Source: Pseudomonas orientalis (GTDB lineage Bacteria; Pseudomonadota; Gammaproteobacteria; Pseudomonadales; Pseudomonadaceae). From it: a DNA stretch of 64,000 nucleotides. Shown one piece after another: positions 11,345-21,215 of the stretch. The DNA lies in NCBI RefSeq assembly GCF_022807995.1, contig NZ_CP094351.1, positions 2,201,001 through 2,265,000 of the forward strand, written 5' to 3'. The first letter of the stretch is position 1; each line of letters starts with the position of its first letter. The translations under genes and the position numbers were made by a program. Below the pieces are notes generated by a model. The model saw only the letters and a program-made list of their open reading frames with translations, had not been told where the DNA came from and did not search any database.

Positions 11345-11400
11345 AGCAGGCGCCCAAGGGACGTATGAGCAGCAGGGTTCGTGCGGGATTTTCCAGGCAC

Positions 11401-11427
11401 AAAAGCGCGGTGCGGGCGCACCGCGCT
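11401..11427 (-). terminator. Hairpin terminator of gcd
   Basis: On the minus strand AGCGCGGTGC, a short loop and GCACCGCGCT are followed by TTT. It lies just 3' of gcd and also between the convergent xylR and gcd genes. Confidence 0.75.
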
Positions 11428-11439
11428 GACAAGGGATTG

Positions 11440-13848
11440 TTACGGCAGCGCGTAGGCGATCACGTAATCGCCACGGTCGGTGGACTGGCGTGCACCGCCG
11501 GCGGTGACGACGATGTACTGCTTGCCGGTTTTCGGTGATACGTAGGTCATCGGGCCGCCCTGGCTGCCCACTGGCAGGCGGGCTTTCCAGATTTCATCAC
11601 CGTTGCCGCTGTTGAGGGCGCGCAGGTAGAAGTCCTGGGTGCCGGCGATAAAGATCAGGCCACCCTGGGTCGACAGCGTACCGCCGAGGGTCGGCAGGCC
11701 TACCTTGATCGGCAGGTGCATGCGGATGCCCAGGGGACCGGTGTCTTCGACGGTGCCCACCGGTACTTGCCAGGCGATTTTCTGCGTCTTCATGTCGATG
11801 GCGGTCAAGGTGCCGAACGGCGGCGCCTGGCACGGAATGCCGGCCACCGACAGGAAGCGGTTCTTGTTCACCGCGTACGGCGTGCCCTTGAGCGGCACGG
11901 CGCCCATGCCGGTGTTCAGCGCTTCGCCACCGGAGGCGGCCAGGGCCTTGTTCTGCGACGGCACCATCTGGATCCACAGGCCCAGGCGCATGTCGTTGAC
12001 GAAGATAAAACCGTGCACCGGGTCGGTGGAAATGCTGCCCCAGTTCATGCCGCCCAGGGAGCCCGGGAAGCTCAGGGATTTATCGGTGCCCGGCGCGGTG
12101 TACAGGCCGTCGTAGCGCATGCCCTTGAAGTCGATGCGGCACAGCAACTGGTCATACGGCGTGGCGCCCCACATGTCCGATTCGGTCAGGGTTTGCGCGC
12201 CGATCTGCGGCATGCCCAGGGATTTGGGCTGGGTAGGGGAGTACGGCTCGTTGGGAATGTTCGCGGCTTTGACCGGCACTTCCTGCACGTCGGTCAACGG
12301 CTTGCCGGTGGCGCGATCGAGCACATAGAGCTGCCCGGCCTTGGTGCCGATCACCACGGCGGGCACCGCCTTGTCGCTGCCCGGCGGGGTGAAATCGATC
12401 AGGCTGGGCTGCATCGGCAGGTCGAAGTCCCACAGGTCATTGTGGACCGTCTGGTACACCCATTTCTCCGCACCGGTGGAGGCGTCCAGCGCGAGTATCG
12501 AAGCACCGTATTTATGATTGAGCTGGGTGCGCTCCACGCCATAGATGTCGGTGGACGAGCTGCCCATCGGCAGGAAGACCGTGTTCATCAGCGGGTCGTA
12601 GGACATCGGCGCCCAGCTGTTCGGGGTGCTGCGCACGTAGGTGCCGCCATCGGCCGGCGCTTGTCTGTCTTCAGGGTTGCCGGGGTCGAAGGCCCAGCGC
12701 ATCTGGCCGCTGATCACATCGAAACCACGGATCACGCCGCCGGGCATATCGGTTTGCACGTTGTCCGCAACGCGACCGCCGACCACCACGGTGGTACCGG
12801 CAATCAGCGGCGCCGAGGACAGTTGGTAGTAGCTGTCCGGGACATTCCCCAGGCCGGCCTTCAAATCCACCTGGCCGTGGGTGCCGAAGTCTTCGCAGAA
12901 TTGGCCGGTGTCGGCATCCACGGCGATCAGACGCGCATCGATGGTATTGGTCAGCAGGCGACGCTGGCATTGCGCACCGGCGGCCACGCTGGCGGCAAGG
13001 ATCGGCGAGCTGCCTTGTTGGGTCGGCTGGGCAATCGGCGCAGTGGCGTCGAAATACGCCATGCCACGGCAACGCTGCCAGACCGCCGATTGGGCGTTGA
13101 CCTGGTTCTTCCACAGTTCCTTGCCGGTGTCGGCGTCGAGCGCGATGAGGTTGTTGTGCGGGGTGCAGATGAAGACCTTGTTGCCGATCTGCAGGGGCGT
13201 CAGTTGGTCCTCGGCACCGTTGCCGTCGCTGATCGCCACGTCACCGGTGCGGTAGGTCCAGGCGACCTTGAGCTTGTCGATGTTGTCGCGATTGATCTGG
13301 TCCAGCGCGGCGAAGCGGCTGCCGCCTTCGGTGTTGCCGTAGTGCGCCCAGTCTTTCTGTGCATCGGCGGCGGCCACCGGGGTGATGCCGGGGCCGGCTC
13401 CGGTCGGCGCGACGCTAGGGTGGGCGACGAACATATTGCCCGCCGCCACCGCCACGCCCAGCGCCAGCACGGCGGCGACGCCGTACGCAGCACGCGCCGG
13501 TTTGCCAACCAGCAGCGGATACACCAGCGCGACCACGATACCGATCACCGCGAACATGAACAGGCGCGAGAACAGCGGCCAGTACACCAGGCCCACGTCC
13601 GCGACGGCCCATACGGCCGTGCCGACCAGGAACGCGGCGAACAGCCAGGCCCCCGCCGGGTTGCGCCGGGCAATCAGCAGCCCGGCAACGGCCATGGCCA
13701 CGCCACCGATCAGGAAGTACCAGGAACCTCCCAGGCTGACCAGTTTGGCGCCGCCGACGGCGAGCGCAAGGCCGAGCAGGGCGATGATCACGCCCAGGCC
13801 CAGGAGTAGGATTTTAGAGACGCCAGCGGCGCGCGATGCTCGTTTCAT
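11440..13848 (-). CDS. gcd: Membrane-bound PQQ-dependent glucose dehydrogenase
   Basis: It oxidises D-glucose (and other aldoses such as xylose) to the lactone in the periplasm and passes electrons to ubiquinone. 802 residues: five hydrophobic segments in residues 1-140, then an eight-bladed PQQ propeller. Typical marks are WAHYGNTEGGSRFAALDQIN, VFICTPHNNLIALDADTG, WAFDPGNPEDRQ and GGPMTYVSPKTGKQYIVV. Monocistronic, ended by a hairpin. The REP palindrome at 13931 lies in its upstream region, shared with the divergent Nramp-like gene. Direct oxidation of aldoses by this enzyme could compete with the xyl and ara uptake routes in this window. Confidence 0.95.
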   Translation of the reverse strand: MKRASRAAGVSKILLLGLGVIIALLGLALAVGGAKLVSLGGSWYFLIGGVAMAVAGLLIARRNPAGAWLFAAFLVGTAVWAVADVGLVYWPLFSRLFMFAVIGIVVALVYPLLVGKPARAAYGVAAVLALGVAVAAGNMFVAHPSVAPTGAGPGITPVAAADAQKDWAHYGNTEGGSRFAALDQINRDNIDKLKVAWTYRTGDVAISDGNGAEDQLTPLQIGNKVFICTPHNNLIALDADTGKELWKNQVNAQSAVWQRCRGMAYFDATAPIAQPTQQGSSPILAASVAAGAQCQRRLLTNTIDARLIAVDADTGQFCEDFGTHGQVDLKAGLGNVPDSYYQLSSAPLIAGTTVVVGGRVADNVQTDMPGGVIRGFDVISGQMRWAFDPGNPEDRQAPADGGTYVRSTPNSWAPMSYDPLMNTVFLPMGSSSTDIYGVERTQLNHKYGASILALDASTGAEKWVYQTVHNDLWDFDLPMQPSLIDFTPPGSDKAVPAVVIGTKAGQLYVLDRATGKPLTDVQEVPVKAANIPNEPYSPTQPKSLGMPQIGAQTLTESDMWGATPYDQLLCRIDFKGMRYDGLYTAPGTDKSLSFPGSLGGMNWGSISTDPVHGFIFVNDMRLGLWIQMVPSQNKALAASGGEALNTGMGAVPLKGTPYAVNKNRFLSVAGIPCQAPPFGTLTAIDMKTQKIAWQVPVGTVEDTGPLGIRMHLPIKVGLPTLGGTLSTQGGLIFIAGTQDFYLRALNSGNGDEIWKARLPVGSQGGPMTYVSPKTGKQYIVVTAGGARQSTDRGDYVIAYALP

Positions 13849-13930
13849 GTCGAAAGGACTCGAGTGAGAGAGGGCAAGGCCTAATGCCAGTCGGTTAAGC
13901 GAACGAAATGCTTAAAGCAGCGAAGATCCC

Positions 13931-14052
13931 CTGTGGGAGGGGCGGTGCGACGATTCGACTTGCCCCCGATGACGTCGGCCCAGCAAACACTGATGTTGGT
14001 TGACCCACCGCTATCGGGGGCAAGTCGAATCGTCGCACCGCCCCTCCCACAG
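13931..14052. repeat. Long perfect REP palindrome with an extra block
   Basis: Arms of 40 bases (13931-13970 and 14013-14052) are perfect inverted copies. They look like a standard REP whose stem has gained an internal block, GGTGCGACGATTCGAC. The same block occurs at 58057-58099. It lies in the gap between gcd and the Nramp-like gene. Confidence 0.85.
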
Positions 14053-14107
14053 GGATCGGCGCTAACTGACTGGCATTAGGGCAAGGCCGCGATTTTAGCA
14101 ATATAAG

Positions 14108-14222
14108 TAACTGGTTAGTACATTTTGTCGCAGGGCGATGATTCCAGCGCATCGCGGACACCCGGGGCTTCGCGAAACATTTATTAATAATTAACTGGTT
14201 ATTGTAGTTGTACGACGTCGTA
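14108..14222. promoter_or_regulatory. Candidate operators upstream of the Nramp-like gene
   Basis: TAACTGGTTA occurs twice (14108-14117, 14192-14201) and a perfect 12-base palindrome TACGACGTCGTA lies at 14211-14222, 58 bases before the start codon. These are candidate binding sites; the regulator is unknown. Confidence 0.4.
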
Positions 14223-14279
14223 TCAACTGTGTTCGACTATCAGCGCTCTCACAAAAAAAATAACGGAGACTCCCCCCCT

Positions 14280-15581
14280 ATGACCGGTTTTCCTTCCGTC
14301 GAAGGCAAGGCTGCGGCGCCCGCGCCCGGCCATGTCGTACGACTTCTAAAGCTGCTCGGCCCCGGCGTTATCGCGGTACTGTCCTGGCTGGGCGCGGGCG
14401 ATCTGATTACCTCCTCCGTTGCCGGCGCCAACTATGGCTATGCGATGATGTGGGTGCTCGCGGTATCGCTGTTGCTCAGGTACCTGATCGTCAACATCAT
14501 TGCGCGCTTCCAGCTGTGCAATAACCAGGGCATGACCATCCTTCAGGGCTATGCCCAGTTGAACCCGTTTTTCGCCTGGTTCCTGCTGGTGTATGCGCTG
14601 CTGATGGGGCATTTGATGAATGCCTACATGATCAAGGGCGCGGGTGAAGCGCTGGCCATGCTGTTCAAGACCGACTACGCGCTGCTGTGTTCGGTGGCCG
14701 TGGTGCTGGCGGTGTGGCTGCTGGTGGGGCGCAATATCTATTCGATGATCGAAGGCGTGATGAAGGGCCTGCTGGCAATCATGACCCTGGCGTTCATTGC
14801 CCTGGCGGTGATGTCCGGGCCGGATATGGCGGGCATTGTCCAAGGCACGATCGGTTTCAGCATTCCGCCGGATGAGGGTGTACATGGCGCCTTGCTGGTG
14901 GCGGTGTCGGTGATCGGTGCGGTGGCGGGTTCGATCGCCAACTTCGTGCACCCCTACGTGATGCGCCAGAAGGGCTGGATCGGCCCGCAGCACAAGCGTA
15001 TCCAGCGTAACGACCTGCTGTTCGCGGTGTTCGTCGGTATCGTGATCAATCTGGCGATCTGGATTGTCGGCGCCGAGATCCTGCGCCCCAACGGCATCGA
15101 AGTGAAGACCCTGGGCGACCTGGGCAAGGCGCTGGAACTCTTCTTCGGCCCGATCGGCTGGTACATCTTCTTTATCGGTGTGTTCGCCACGCTGTTCGCC
15201 AGCATTTCGGGCAAGACCACGGCCTTTCCGATGCTGATCACCGATGCGTTCCAGCATGTGCGCCCCGGACGCCGGGAACGCTACGGCAAAGAGTTCCACC
15301 ATGACCCGATGCACAAGTGGTTCATGCTGTTCATCCTGGTGACACCCCTGATCTGGTCGCTGCCGGGCATGCCGGACTTTGTCACGCTGACCATCGGTGT
15401 CAGCGCGTTGAACATCATTGGCCTGCCGGTGATTTCCCTCGGCTTGCTGATCATGTCCAACCAGAAGTCGCTGCTCGGCAAGGAATACCGCAACAACCTG
15501 TTCGAAAACATTGCGCTGCTCTTCGCCACGGGGCTGGCGCTGTGGGTCGCGTTCCAGTTGGGCGTCGAGCTGTTCAACTGA
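14280..15581 (+). CDS. Nramp-family membrane transporter with altered metal-site motifs
   Basis: 433 residues with about eleven hydrophobic segments, clearly of the Nramp fold (GANYGYAMMWVL; ISGKTTAFPMLITDAFQ). The canonical metal-site motif of the first helix (DPGN) is replaced by LGAGDLITSSVAG, and the sixth-helix MPHN region reads GSIANFVHPYVM. Divalent Mn/Fe transport is therefore doubtful; Nramp relatives that carry Mg or other substrates also have altered motifs. The start at 14280 is chosen for ACGGAGA upstream; the frame is open to 14208 but that would put the operator palindrome inside the gene. It is followed by a hairpin shared with the convergent monooxygenase gene. Confidence 0.8.
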   Translation: MTGFPSVEGKAAAPAPGHVVRLLKLLGPGVIAVLSWLGAGDLITSSVAGANYGYAMMWVLAVSLLLRYLIVNIIARFQLCNNQGMTILQGYAQLNPFFAWFLLVYALLMGHLMNAYMIKGAGEALAMLFKTDYALLCSVAVVLAVWLLVGRNIYSMIEGVMKGLLAIMTLAFIALAVMSGPDMAGIVQGTIGFSIPPDEGVHGALLVAVSVIGAVAGSIANFVHPYVMRQKGWIGPQHKRIQRNDLLFAVFVGIVINLAIWIVGAEILRPNGIEVKTLGDLGKALELFFGPIGWYIFFIGVFATLFASISGKTTAFPMLITDAFQHVRPGRRERYGKEFHHDPMHKWFMLFILVTPLIWSLPGMPDFVTLTIGVSALNIIGLPVISLGLLIMSNQKSLLGKEYRNNLFENIALLFATGLALWVAFQLGVELFN

Positions 15582-15592
15582 TCACCGGTCGT

Positions 15593-15625
15593 GCAGGCGT
15601 CGCATCGGCTTGATGCGACGCCTGC
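15593..15625. terminator. Hairpin between convergent genes
   Basis: GCAGGCGTCGCAT and ATGCGACGCCTGC form a perfect 13-base-pair stem, seven bases from the monooxygenase stop. There is no U-run, so it may act in both directions or with help. Confidence 0.6.
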
Positions 15626-15631
15626 GGGCGA

Positions 15632-16675
15632 TCAACGAAACGCCGGCACCACCTGTTCGATAAACAGTGCCAGGGACTTCTTCTTCTCGGCATGGGGCAG
15701 GCTGTTGTCGCACCAGAAGCTGAACTCATCCACGCCCAGTTCCTGGTAGTAGCGGATGCGCGGGATGATTTCTTCTGCGGTGCCGATCATCGCGGTTTTG
15801 TGCAGGCTTTCCAGTTCGAACTCCGGGCGTGCGGCGAACTTCTCTTCCGGGCTTGGCTCAAGGAAGCCGTTGACCGGCACGTTCTTGTTGCCGAACCAGG
15901 CATCGAAGGTGCGATAGAACTTCGAGATCGCCCTGGCCCCGACTTCCCAGCCTTGCGGATCATCGGCGGCGTGCACATGGGTGTGACGCAGCACCATCAA
16001 TTGCGGGCGCGGCACGCCAGGGTTATTGTCCAGCGCGGCCTGGAACTTGTTCTTGAGGTCCAGGACTTCTTCGTCGCCCTTCATCAGCGGCGTGACCATC
16101 ACGTTGCAGCCGTTGGCCACGGCGAAATTGTGGGAGTCGGGGTCGCGGGCGGCGATCCACATCGGTGGGCTGGGCTGCTGGATTGGCTTGGGCACGCTGG
16201 TGGAGGTGGGGAATTTCCAGATATCGCCGTCGTGGGCGTAGTCGCCTTTCCACAGGGCGCGCACCACCGGCACCATTTCACGCAAGGCCTGGCCGCCGCT
16301 GGAGGCGGGCATGCCGCCGGCCATGCGGTCGAATTCGACCTGGTAAGCGCCACGGGCCAGGCCCACTTCCATGCGCCCGTTGCTGATCACGTCGAGCAAC
16401 GCGCATTCGCCCGCCACCCGCAGCGGGTGCCAGAACGGCGCGATAATGGTGCCGGCGCCCAGGTGGATAGTGGTGGTCTTGGCCGCGAGGTAAGCCAGCA
16501 GCGGCATCGGGCTTGGCGATATGGTGTATTCCATCGCGTGGTGTTCGCCAATCCACACGGTGCTGAAACCGCCGGCTTCGGCCATCAGGGTCAGTTCGGT
16601 CAAGTCTTCGAACAACTGACGGTGGCTGACGCTTTCATCCCAGCGTTCCATGTGTACGAACAGCGAAAATTTCAT
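15632..16675 (-). CDS. Luciferase-like (LLM) flavin-dependent monooxygenase
   Basis: 347-residue bacterial-luciferase-fold enzyme that would use reduced FMN and oxygen. Family marks: MKFSLFVHMERW at the start, VWIGEHH near residue 43, LGAGTIIAPFWHPLRVAGE, and NGRMEVGLARGAYQVEFDRM near 110. It follows the flavin reductase gene at 16732 by 56 bases on the same strand, the usual two-component pair. An operator of the TATGGTAT type precedes the pair. Presumed first oxidative step of the catabolic regulon; substrate not known. The RutA family has a similar fold and partners, but this protein is not assignable to RutA by eye. Confidence 0.88.
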   Translation of the reverse strand: MKFSLFVHMERWDESVSHRQLFEDLTELTLMAEAGGFSTVWIGEHHAMEYTISPSPMPLLAYLAAKTTTIHLGAGTIIAPFWHPLRVAGECALLDVISNGRMEVGLARGAYQVEFDRMAGGMPASSGGQALREMVPVVRALWKGDYAHDGDIWKFPTSTSVPKPIQQPSPPMWIAARDPDSHNFAVANGCNVMVTPLMKGDEEVLDLKNKFQAALDNNPGVPRPQLMVLRHTHVHAADDPQGWEVGARAISKFYRTFDAWFGNKNVPVNGFLEPSPEEKFAARPEFELESLHKTAMIGTAEEIIPRIRYYQELGVDEFSFWCDNSLPHAEKKKSLALFIEQVVPAFR

Positions 16676-16731
16676 GACGCATACCTCGGATCTATTGTTA
16701 TTTTCCGCGAAAAAACGGGTTCAGCGGGGTA

Positions 16732-17217
16732 TCAGGCAGGCACCGGCAGGGTACCCATCTTGCCGTGGCAATACACCAGGGGCCCGTTCGGCTGCGCCGG
16801 CACGATCAGGTTCTTGACCGAGCCCACCATGATGGCGTGGTCGCCGCCTTCGTATTCGCGCCACAACTCGCATTCAATGACGGCCGTGGCATTGGCCAGG
16901 ATCGGATTGCCCAAGGCACTCAGGGTCCACTCGATGCCCTGGGCCTTGTCCTTGCCTTTGCGCGCAAAGGCGTAGGCTTCGCTTTGCTGCCCGCCGGACA
17001 GCACATGGATGGCGAAGCGCTTGTTCTTGATCAGTACGGGGTAGGAGTCAGAGCTGTAGTTGGGGCAGAAGAGCACCAGGGCCGGGTCCATGGACAGCGA
17101 GCTGAACGCACTCGCCGTGAGGCCGACAATTTGGCCGTCGTCATCGAGCGTGGTGATCACGGTGACCCCGGACGGAAACGAGCCCATCACTTGTTTGTAG
17201 ATGGTGGCATCAATCAT
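16732..17217 (-). CDS. Flavin reductase (HpaC/RutF-like), copy 1
   Basis: 161 residues of the flavin_reduct domain family: SFPSGVTVITT near residue 14, GLTASAFSSLSMDPALVLFCPN (FMN-binding stretch) and CELWREYEGGDHAIMVGSV near the end. It would supply reduced FMN to the adjacent LLM monooxygenase. A paralogue of the same length, about three quarters identical by eye, lies at 28186. An operator-like palindrome is centred 52 bases upstream of the start. Confidence 0.9.
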   Translation of the reverse strand: MIDATIYKQVMGSFPSGVTVITTLDDDGQIVGLTASAFSSLSMDPALVLFCPNYSSDSYPVLIKNKRFAIHVLSGGQQSEAYAFARKGKDKAQGIEWTLSALGNPILANATAVIECELWREYEGGDHAIMVGSVKNLIVPAQPNGPLVYCHGKMGTLPVPA

Positions 17218-17261
17218 GGGATGGTCCTCTGCTATGAAGCGTTTTTTTAAATTTATAGGTC

Positions 17262-17277
17262 TGATGGTATACCGTAA
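17262..17277. promoter_or_regulatory. Operator, compact type, before the flavin reductase/LLM operon
   Basis: TGATGGTATACCGTAA, a near-palindrome around GGTATACC matching those at 24463 and 31657. It begins 45 bases upstream of the reductase start. It is the likely site of the GntR/FCD regulator encoded at 27006, which is inference. Confidence 0.7.
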
Positions 17278-17439
17278 TACAGGAGTTGCAAGGGCTTTTT
17301 TGGACAGGCGATGAACGTGTCAGAAACCCGCCAAAGGCCTTTATTACGGGGATTTATCCCGTGATGGCGGTTTTTCTCGGGGCGCGATTGCCGGATCAGA
17401 GGCGGGTAAAAACAGCGGATCAGCCTTGTTAAAATGTTG

Positions 17440-17460
17440 GAATACCATAATATGGTGTTC
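17440..17460. promoter_or_regulatory. Operator, spaced type, before the NCS1 permease
   Basis: GAATACCATA-a-TATGGTGTTC, inverted half-sites around a single central base with one mismatch. The same layout occurs at 23246-23270. It lies 77 bases upstream of the permease start. Confidence 0.7.
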
Positions 17461-17536
17461 GTCTGATAGGCGGCCATGAAGCTTCCTTCGGATGGCGTCA
17501 AACAACTATAAGATCAGACAAACGCGAGTTATTCCT

Positions 17537-18943
17537 ATGCCTCAGATGTCCCGGCAAGACCCCCTGATCGAGCATCACACGGTCGATTACGTCCCCCTCG
17601 CAGAGCGCCACGGGAAGGCCCGCGATCTGTTCACGTTATGGTTCAGTACCAATATCGCGCCGTTGCCCATCGTCACCGGCGCGATGGTGGCCCAGGTGTT
17701 TCACCTCAACCTGCTGTGGGGGCTGCTGGCGATTGCCCTCGGGCATCTGCTTGGCGGCATCGTGATTGCCCTCGCATCCGCCCAGGGCCCGCGCATGGGC
17801 ATCCCGCAGATGGTGCAGAGCCGTGGCCAGTTCGGGCGCTACGGCGCGCTGCTGATCGTGTTTTTCGCGGCGCTGATCTACATCGGCTTTTTCATTTCCA
17901 ACATCGTGCTGGCCGGCAAGTCCATCGTCGGCATCGTGCCCTCGGTGCCGGTGCCGGCGAGCATCCTGATCGGCGCCCTCAGCGCCACGGCCATCGGCGT
18001 GATCGGCTACCGCTTTATCCACACCTTGAACCGCATCGGCACCTGGGTGATGGGCAGCGCGTTGCTCGCCGGTTTTGTCTACATCTTTGCCCATGACCTG
18101 CCAGCGGACTTCCTCACCCGTGGCGGCTTCAACGCCGCCGGCTGGCTGGCCACGGTGTCGCTCGGGGTGATCTGGCAGATCAGCTTCTCGCCCTACACCA
18201 GTGACTATTCGCGCTACCTGCCGGCGGACATCGGCATCACCCGACCGTTTATCGCCACCTACCTGGGCGCAACCCTGGGCACCATCCTGTCGTTCGCCTT
18301 CGGCCTGGTGGCGGCGCTGGCCACACCGGAAGGCACCGAAGCCATGGTCGCGGTCAAGCAGGCCACGGGCGCGCTGGGGCCGATCCTGATGGTGCTGTTC
18401 CTGCTCAATATCATCAGCCACAACGCCCTGAACCTGTACGGCGCGGTACTTTCGATCATCACCTCGATCCAGACCTTCGCCAGCCGCTGGACCCCCAGCA
18501 TCAAGGTGCGCGTGGTGCTGTCAGGCGTGATCCTCGCCGGTTGCTGCTTGGTGGCGCTGGGTGCGTCGGCGGACTTCATCGCGCAATTCATCGGACTGAT
18601 CCTCGCGCTGTTGCTGGTGCTGGTGCCTTGGGCGTCGATCAACCTGATCGATTTCTACCTCATCAAGCGCGGGGTGTATGACATTGCCTCGATCTTCCAG
18701 GCGGATGGCGGGGTGTATGGGCGGTTCAACCTGCATGCGATCGTGGCGTATTTCATCGGCATTATTGTGCAACTGCCGTTTGCCAATACGTCGTTGTATG
18801 TAGGGCCGTGGGCGAACCTGGTGGAAGGCGCGGATCTGTCATGGCTGGTGGGGTTGGCGGTGACGTGCCCGTTGTATTACTGCCTGGCGACGCGTGGGCA
18901 AGCGCAGAAGGTCAGGGCGGTGGAGCTGGGTTACACCGACTAG
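17537..18943 (+). CDS. NCS1-family (purine/cytosine permease-like) transporter
   Basis: About 468 residues and twelve hydrophobic segments. Nucleobase:cation symporter-1 marks: DLFTLWFSTNIAPLPIVTGAM near the start, LASAQGPRMGIPQMVQSRGQFG, QISFSPYTSDYSRYLP and VPWASINLIDFYLIKRGVYD. NCS1 members carry nucleobases, hydantoins, thiamine and pyridine-like compounds. Here it is divergent from the monooxygenase operon and has its own operator, so it probably imports the substrate or a precursor. Start chosen as MPQMSRQDP (17537); the frame is open from 17492, and MSRQDP at 17546 is also possible. Confidence 0.88.
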   Translation: MPQMSRQDPLIEHHTVDYVPLAERHGKARDLFTLWFSTNIAPLPIVTGAMVAQVFHLNLLWGLLAIALGHLLGGIVIALASAQGPRMGIPQMVQSRGQFGRYGALLIVFFAALIYIGFFISNIVLAGKSIVGIVPSVPVPASILIGALSATAIGVIGYRFIHTLNRIGTWVMGSALLAGFVYIFAHDLPADFLTRGGFNAAGWLATVSLGVIWQISFSPYTSDYSRYLPADIGITRPFIATYLGATLGTILSFAFGLVAALATPEGTEAMVAVKQATGALGPILMVLFLLNIISHNALNLYGAVLSIITSIQTFASRWTPSIKVRVVLSGVILAGCCLVALGASADFIAQFIGLILALLLVLVPWASINLIDFYLIKRGVYDIASIFQADGGVYGRFNLHAIVAYFIGIIVQLPFANTSLYVGPWANLVEGADLSWLVGLAVTCPLYYCLATRGQAQKVRAVELGYTD

Positions 18944-19009
18944 ACACCCAATTGGCTCAAGTGCCCGGCCAGTGCCGTAATGCTGTTCAGTTAAGCGTAT
19001 ATCGCCCTC

Positions 19010-19109
19010 TGTAGGAGCGAGCTTGCTCGCGAAAAACGTCAACATTAACGCGTGCTTCCTGAATGAACGCGGCGCCTGTGCGTTTTTCGCGAGCAAGCTC
19101 GCTCCTACA
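19010..19109. repeat. REP pair (type TGTAGGAGCGAGCTTGC)
   Basis: Inverted pair between the convergent NCS1 permease and ABC importer genes. Confidence 0.9.
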
Positions 19110-19170
19110 AAAGGCCTTAACTGAACGGCATTACGGCCAGTGCCGGGCATTTTTGTATCCTCGATAAAAC

Positions 19171-19205
19171 AAAAAAAGGCCGCCACGACCCGACGTCGTG
19201 GCGAC
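19171..19205 (-). terminator. Rho-independent terminator of the ABC importer operon
   Basis: Read leftward: GTCGCCACGAC, a five-base loop, GTCGTGGCGGC, then C and seven T. It starts 25 bases after the ATPase gene stop. Confidence 0.88.
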
Positions 19206-19230
19206 CCGAAGGTGATGCATTCGTCAGGTG

Positions 19231-20382
<1,152 letters not shown>

Positions 20383-20399
20383 GTTCTGCTCCTGGGCGC

Positions 20400-21209
20400 T
20401 TAGGCGCTGGTTTCAGTGCGCCGACGAAGGGCGGCGGCAATCACCATGACCAGCACCGAGAGGCCGATCAGCAACGTCGAGGCGACGGCGATCACAGGCG
20501 TCAGGTCCTGGCGCAGGGTGGTCCACATTTTGACGGGAAGGGTTTGCAGGGTCGGGCTGGCCATCATCACACTGAGCACCACTTCGTCCCACGAGACAAG
20601 AAACGCGAACAGCGCACCGGCCACCATGCCTGGGCGAATCGCCGGGAAGGTCACCTTGAACACCGCCTGCACACGCGAGGCGCCGCAGATCACCGCCGCG
20701 TCTTCAATCGACTGATCGAACAGCTTCAGCGAGTTGATGATCGAGATGATGGTGAACGGCAGCGCGACAATCACATGGCTGACCACAAAGGCGAACATCG
20801 TGCCGGTGTAGCCGAGCTTGAGGAAGAGCGCGTACACCGCCACGGCGATGATCACCAGCGGCACGATCATCGGCAGGGTGAACAGGCCATAAAGCAACTC
20901 GCGGCCGGGAAAGCGCCCGCGCACCAGGGCAAAGGCTGTCGGCAACCCCAGCGCGACGGCGAAAATCGTGGTCAGCACCGCCACCTTGAGGCTGGCCATC
21001 GCCGCGTTCATCCAGTCGGGGTTGGAGAAGAATTGGCCGTACCATTTCAACGTCCAGCCCGGTGGCGGGAAGACCAGCCATTGCGACGAGCCGAACGACA
21101 GCAGCACGATAAACACGATCGGCAACAGCAGGAACAGGCCGATCAAACCGGTGGTGGTGTAGAGGCCCAGGCGCAGCCTGCGACTCATGGCGTTGGGGGT
21201 CAGGAGCAT
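20400..21209 (-). CDS. ABC importer permease (PotC-like)
   Basis: 269 residues with six hydrophobic segments and the EAA loop EDAAVICGASRVQAVFKVTFPAI near residue 170, typical of binding-protein-dependent permeases. The first segment starts with a basic stretch (RRLRLGLYTTTG). Second of the permease pair; it lies six bases after the other permease gene. Confidence 0.92.
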   Translation of the reverse strand: MLLTPNAMSRRLRLGLYTTTGLIGLFLLLPIVFIVLLSFGSSQWLVFPPPGWTLKWYGQFFSNPDWMNAAMASLKVAVLTTIFAVALGLPTAFALVRGRFPGRELLYGLFTLPMIVPLVIIAVAVYALFLKLGYTGTMFAFVVSHVIVALPFTIISIINSLKLFDQSIEDAAVICGASRVQAVFKVTFPAIRPGMVAGALFAFLVSWDEVVLSVMMASPTLQTLPVKMWTTLRQDLTPVIAVASTLLIGLSVLVMVIAAALRRRTETSA

Positions 21210-21215
21210 GACGGC

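Noticed and set aside
11716..13809. 697-codon open frame on the plus strand opposite gcd
   Set aside because: Antisense shadow of a GC-rich gene; its translation is rich in His, Arg, Gly and Ala and shows no domain, while gcd on the other strand is unmistakable.
14208..14279. 24-residue extension of the Nramp-like protein
   Set aside because: It contains the operator palindrome and polar, non-conserved residues; a good ribosome site precedes 14280.
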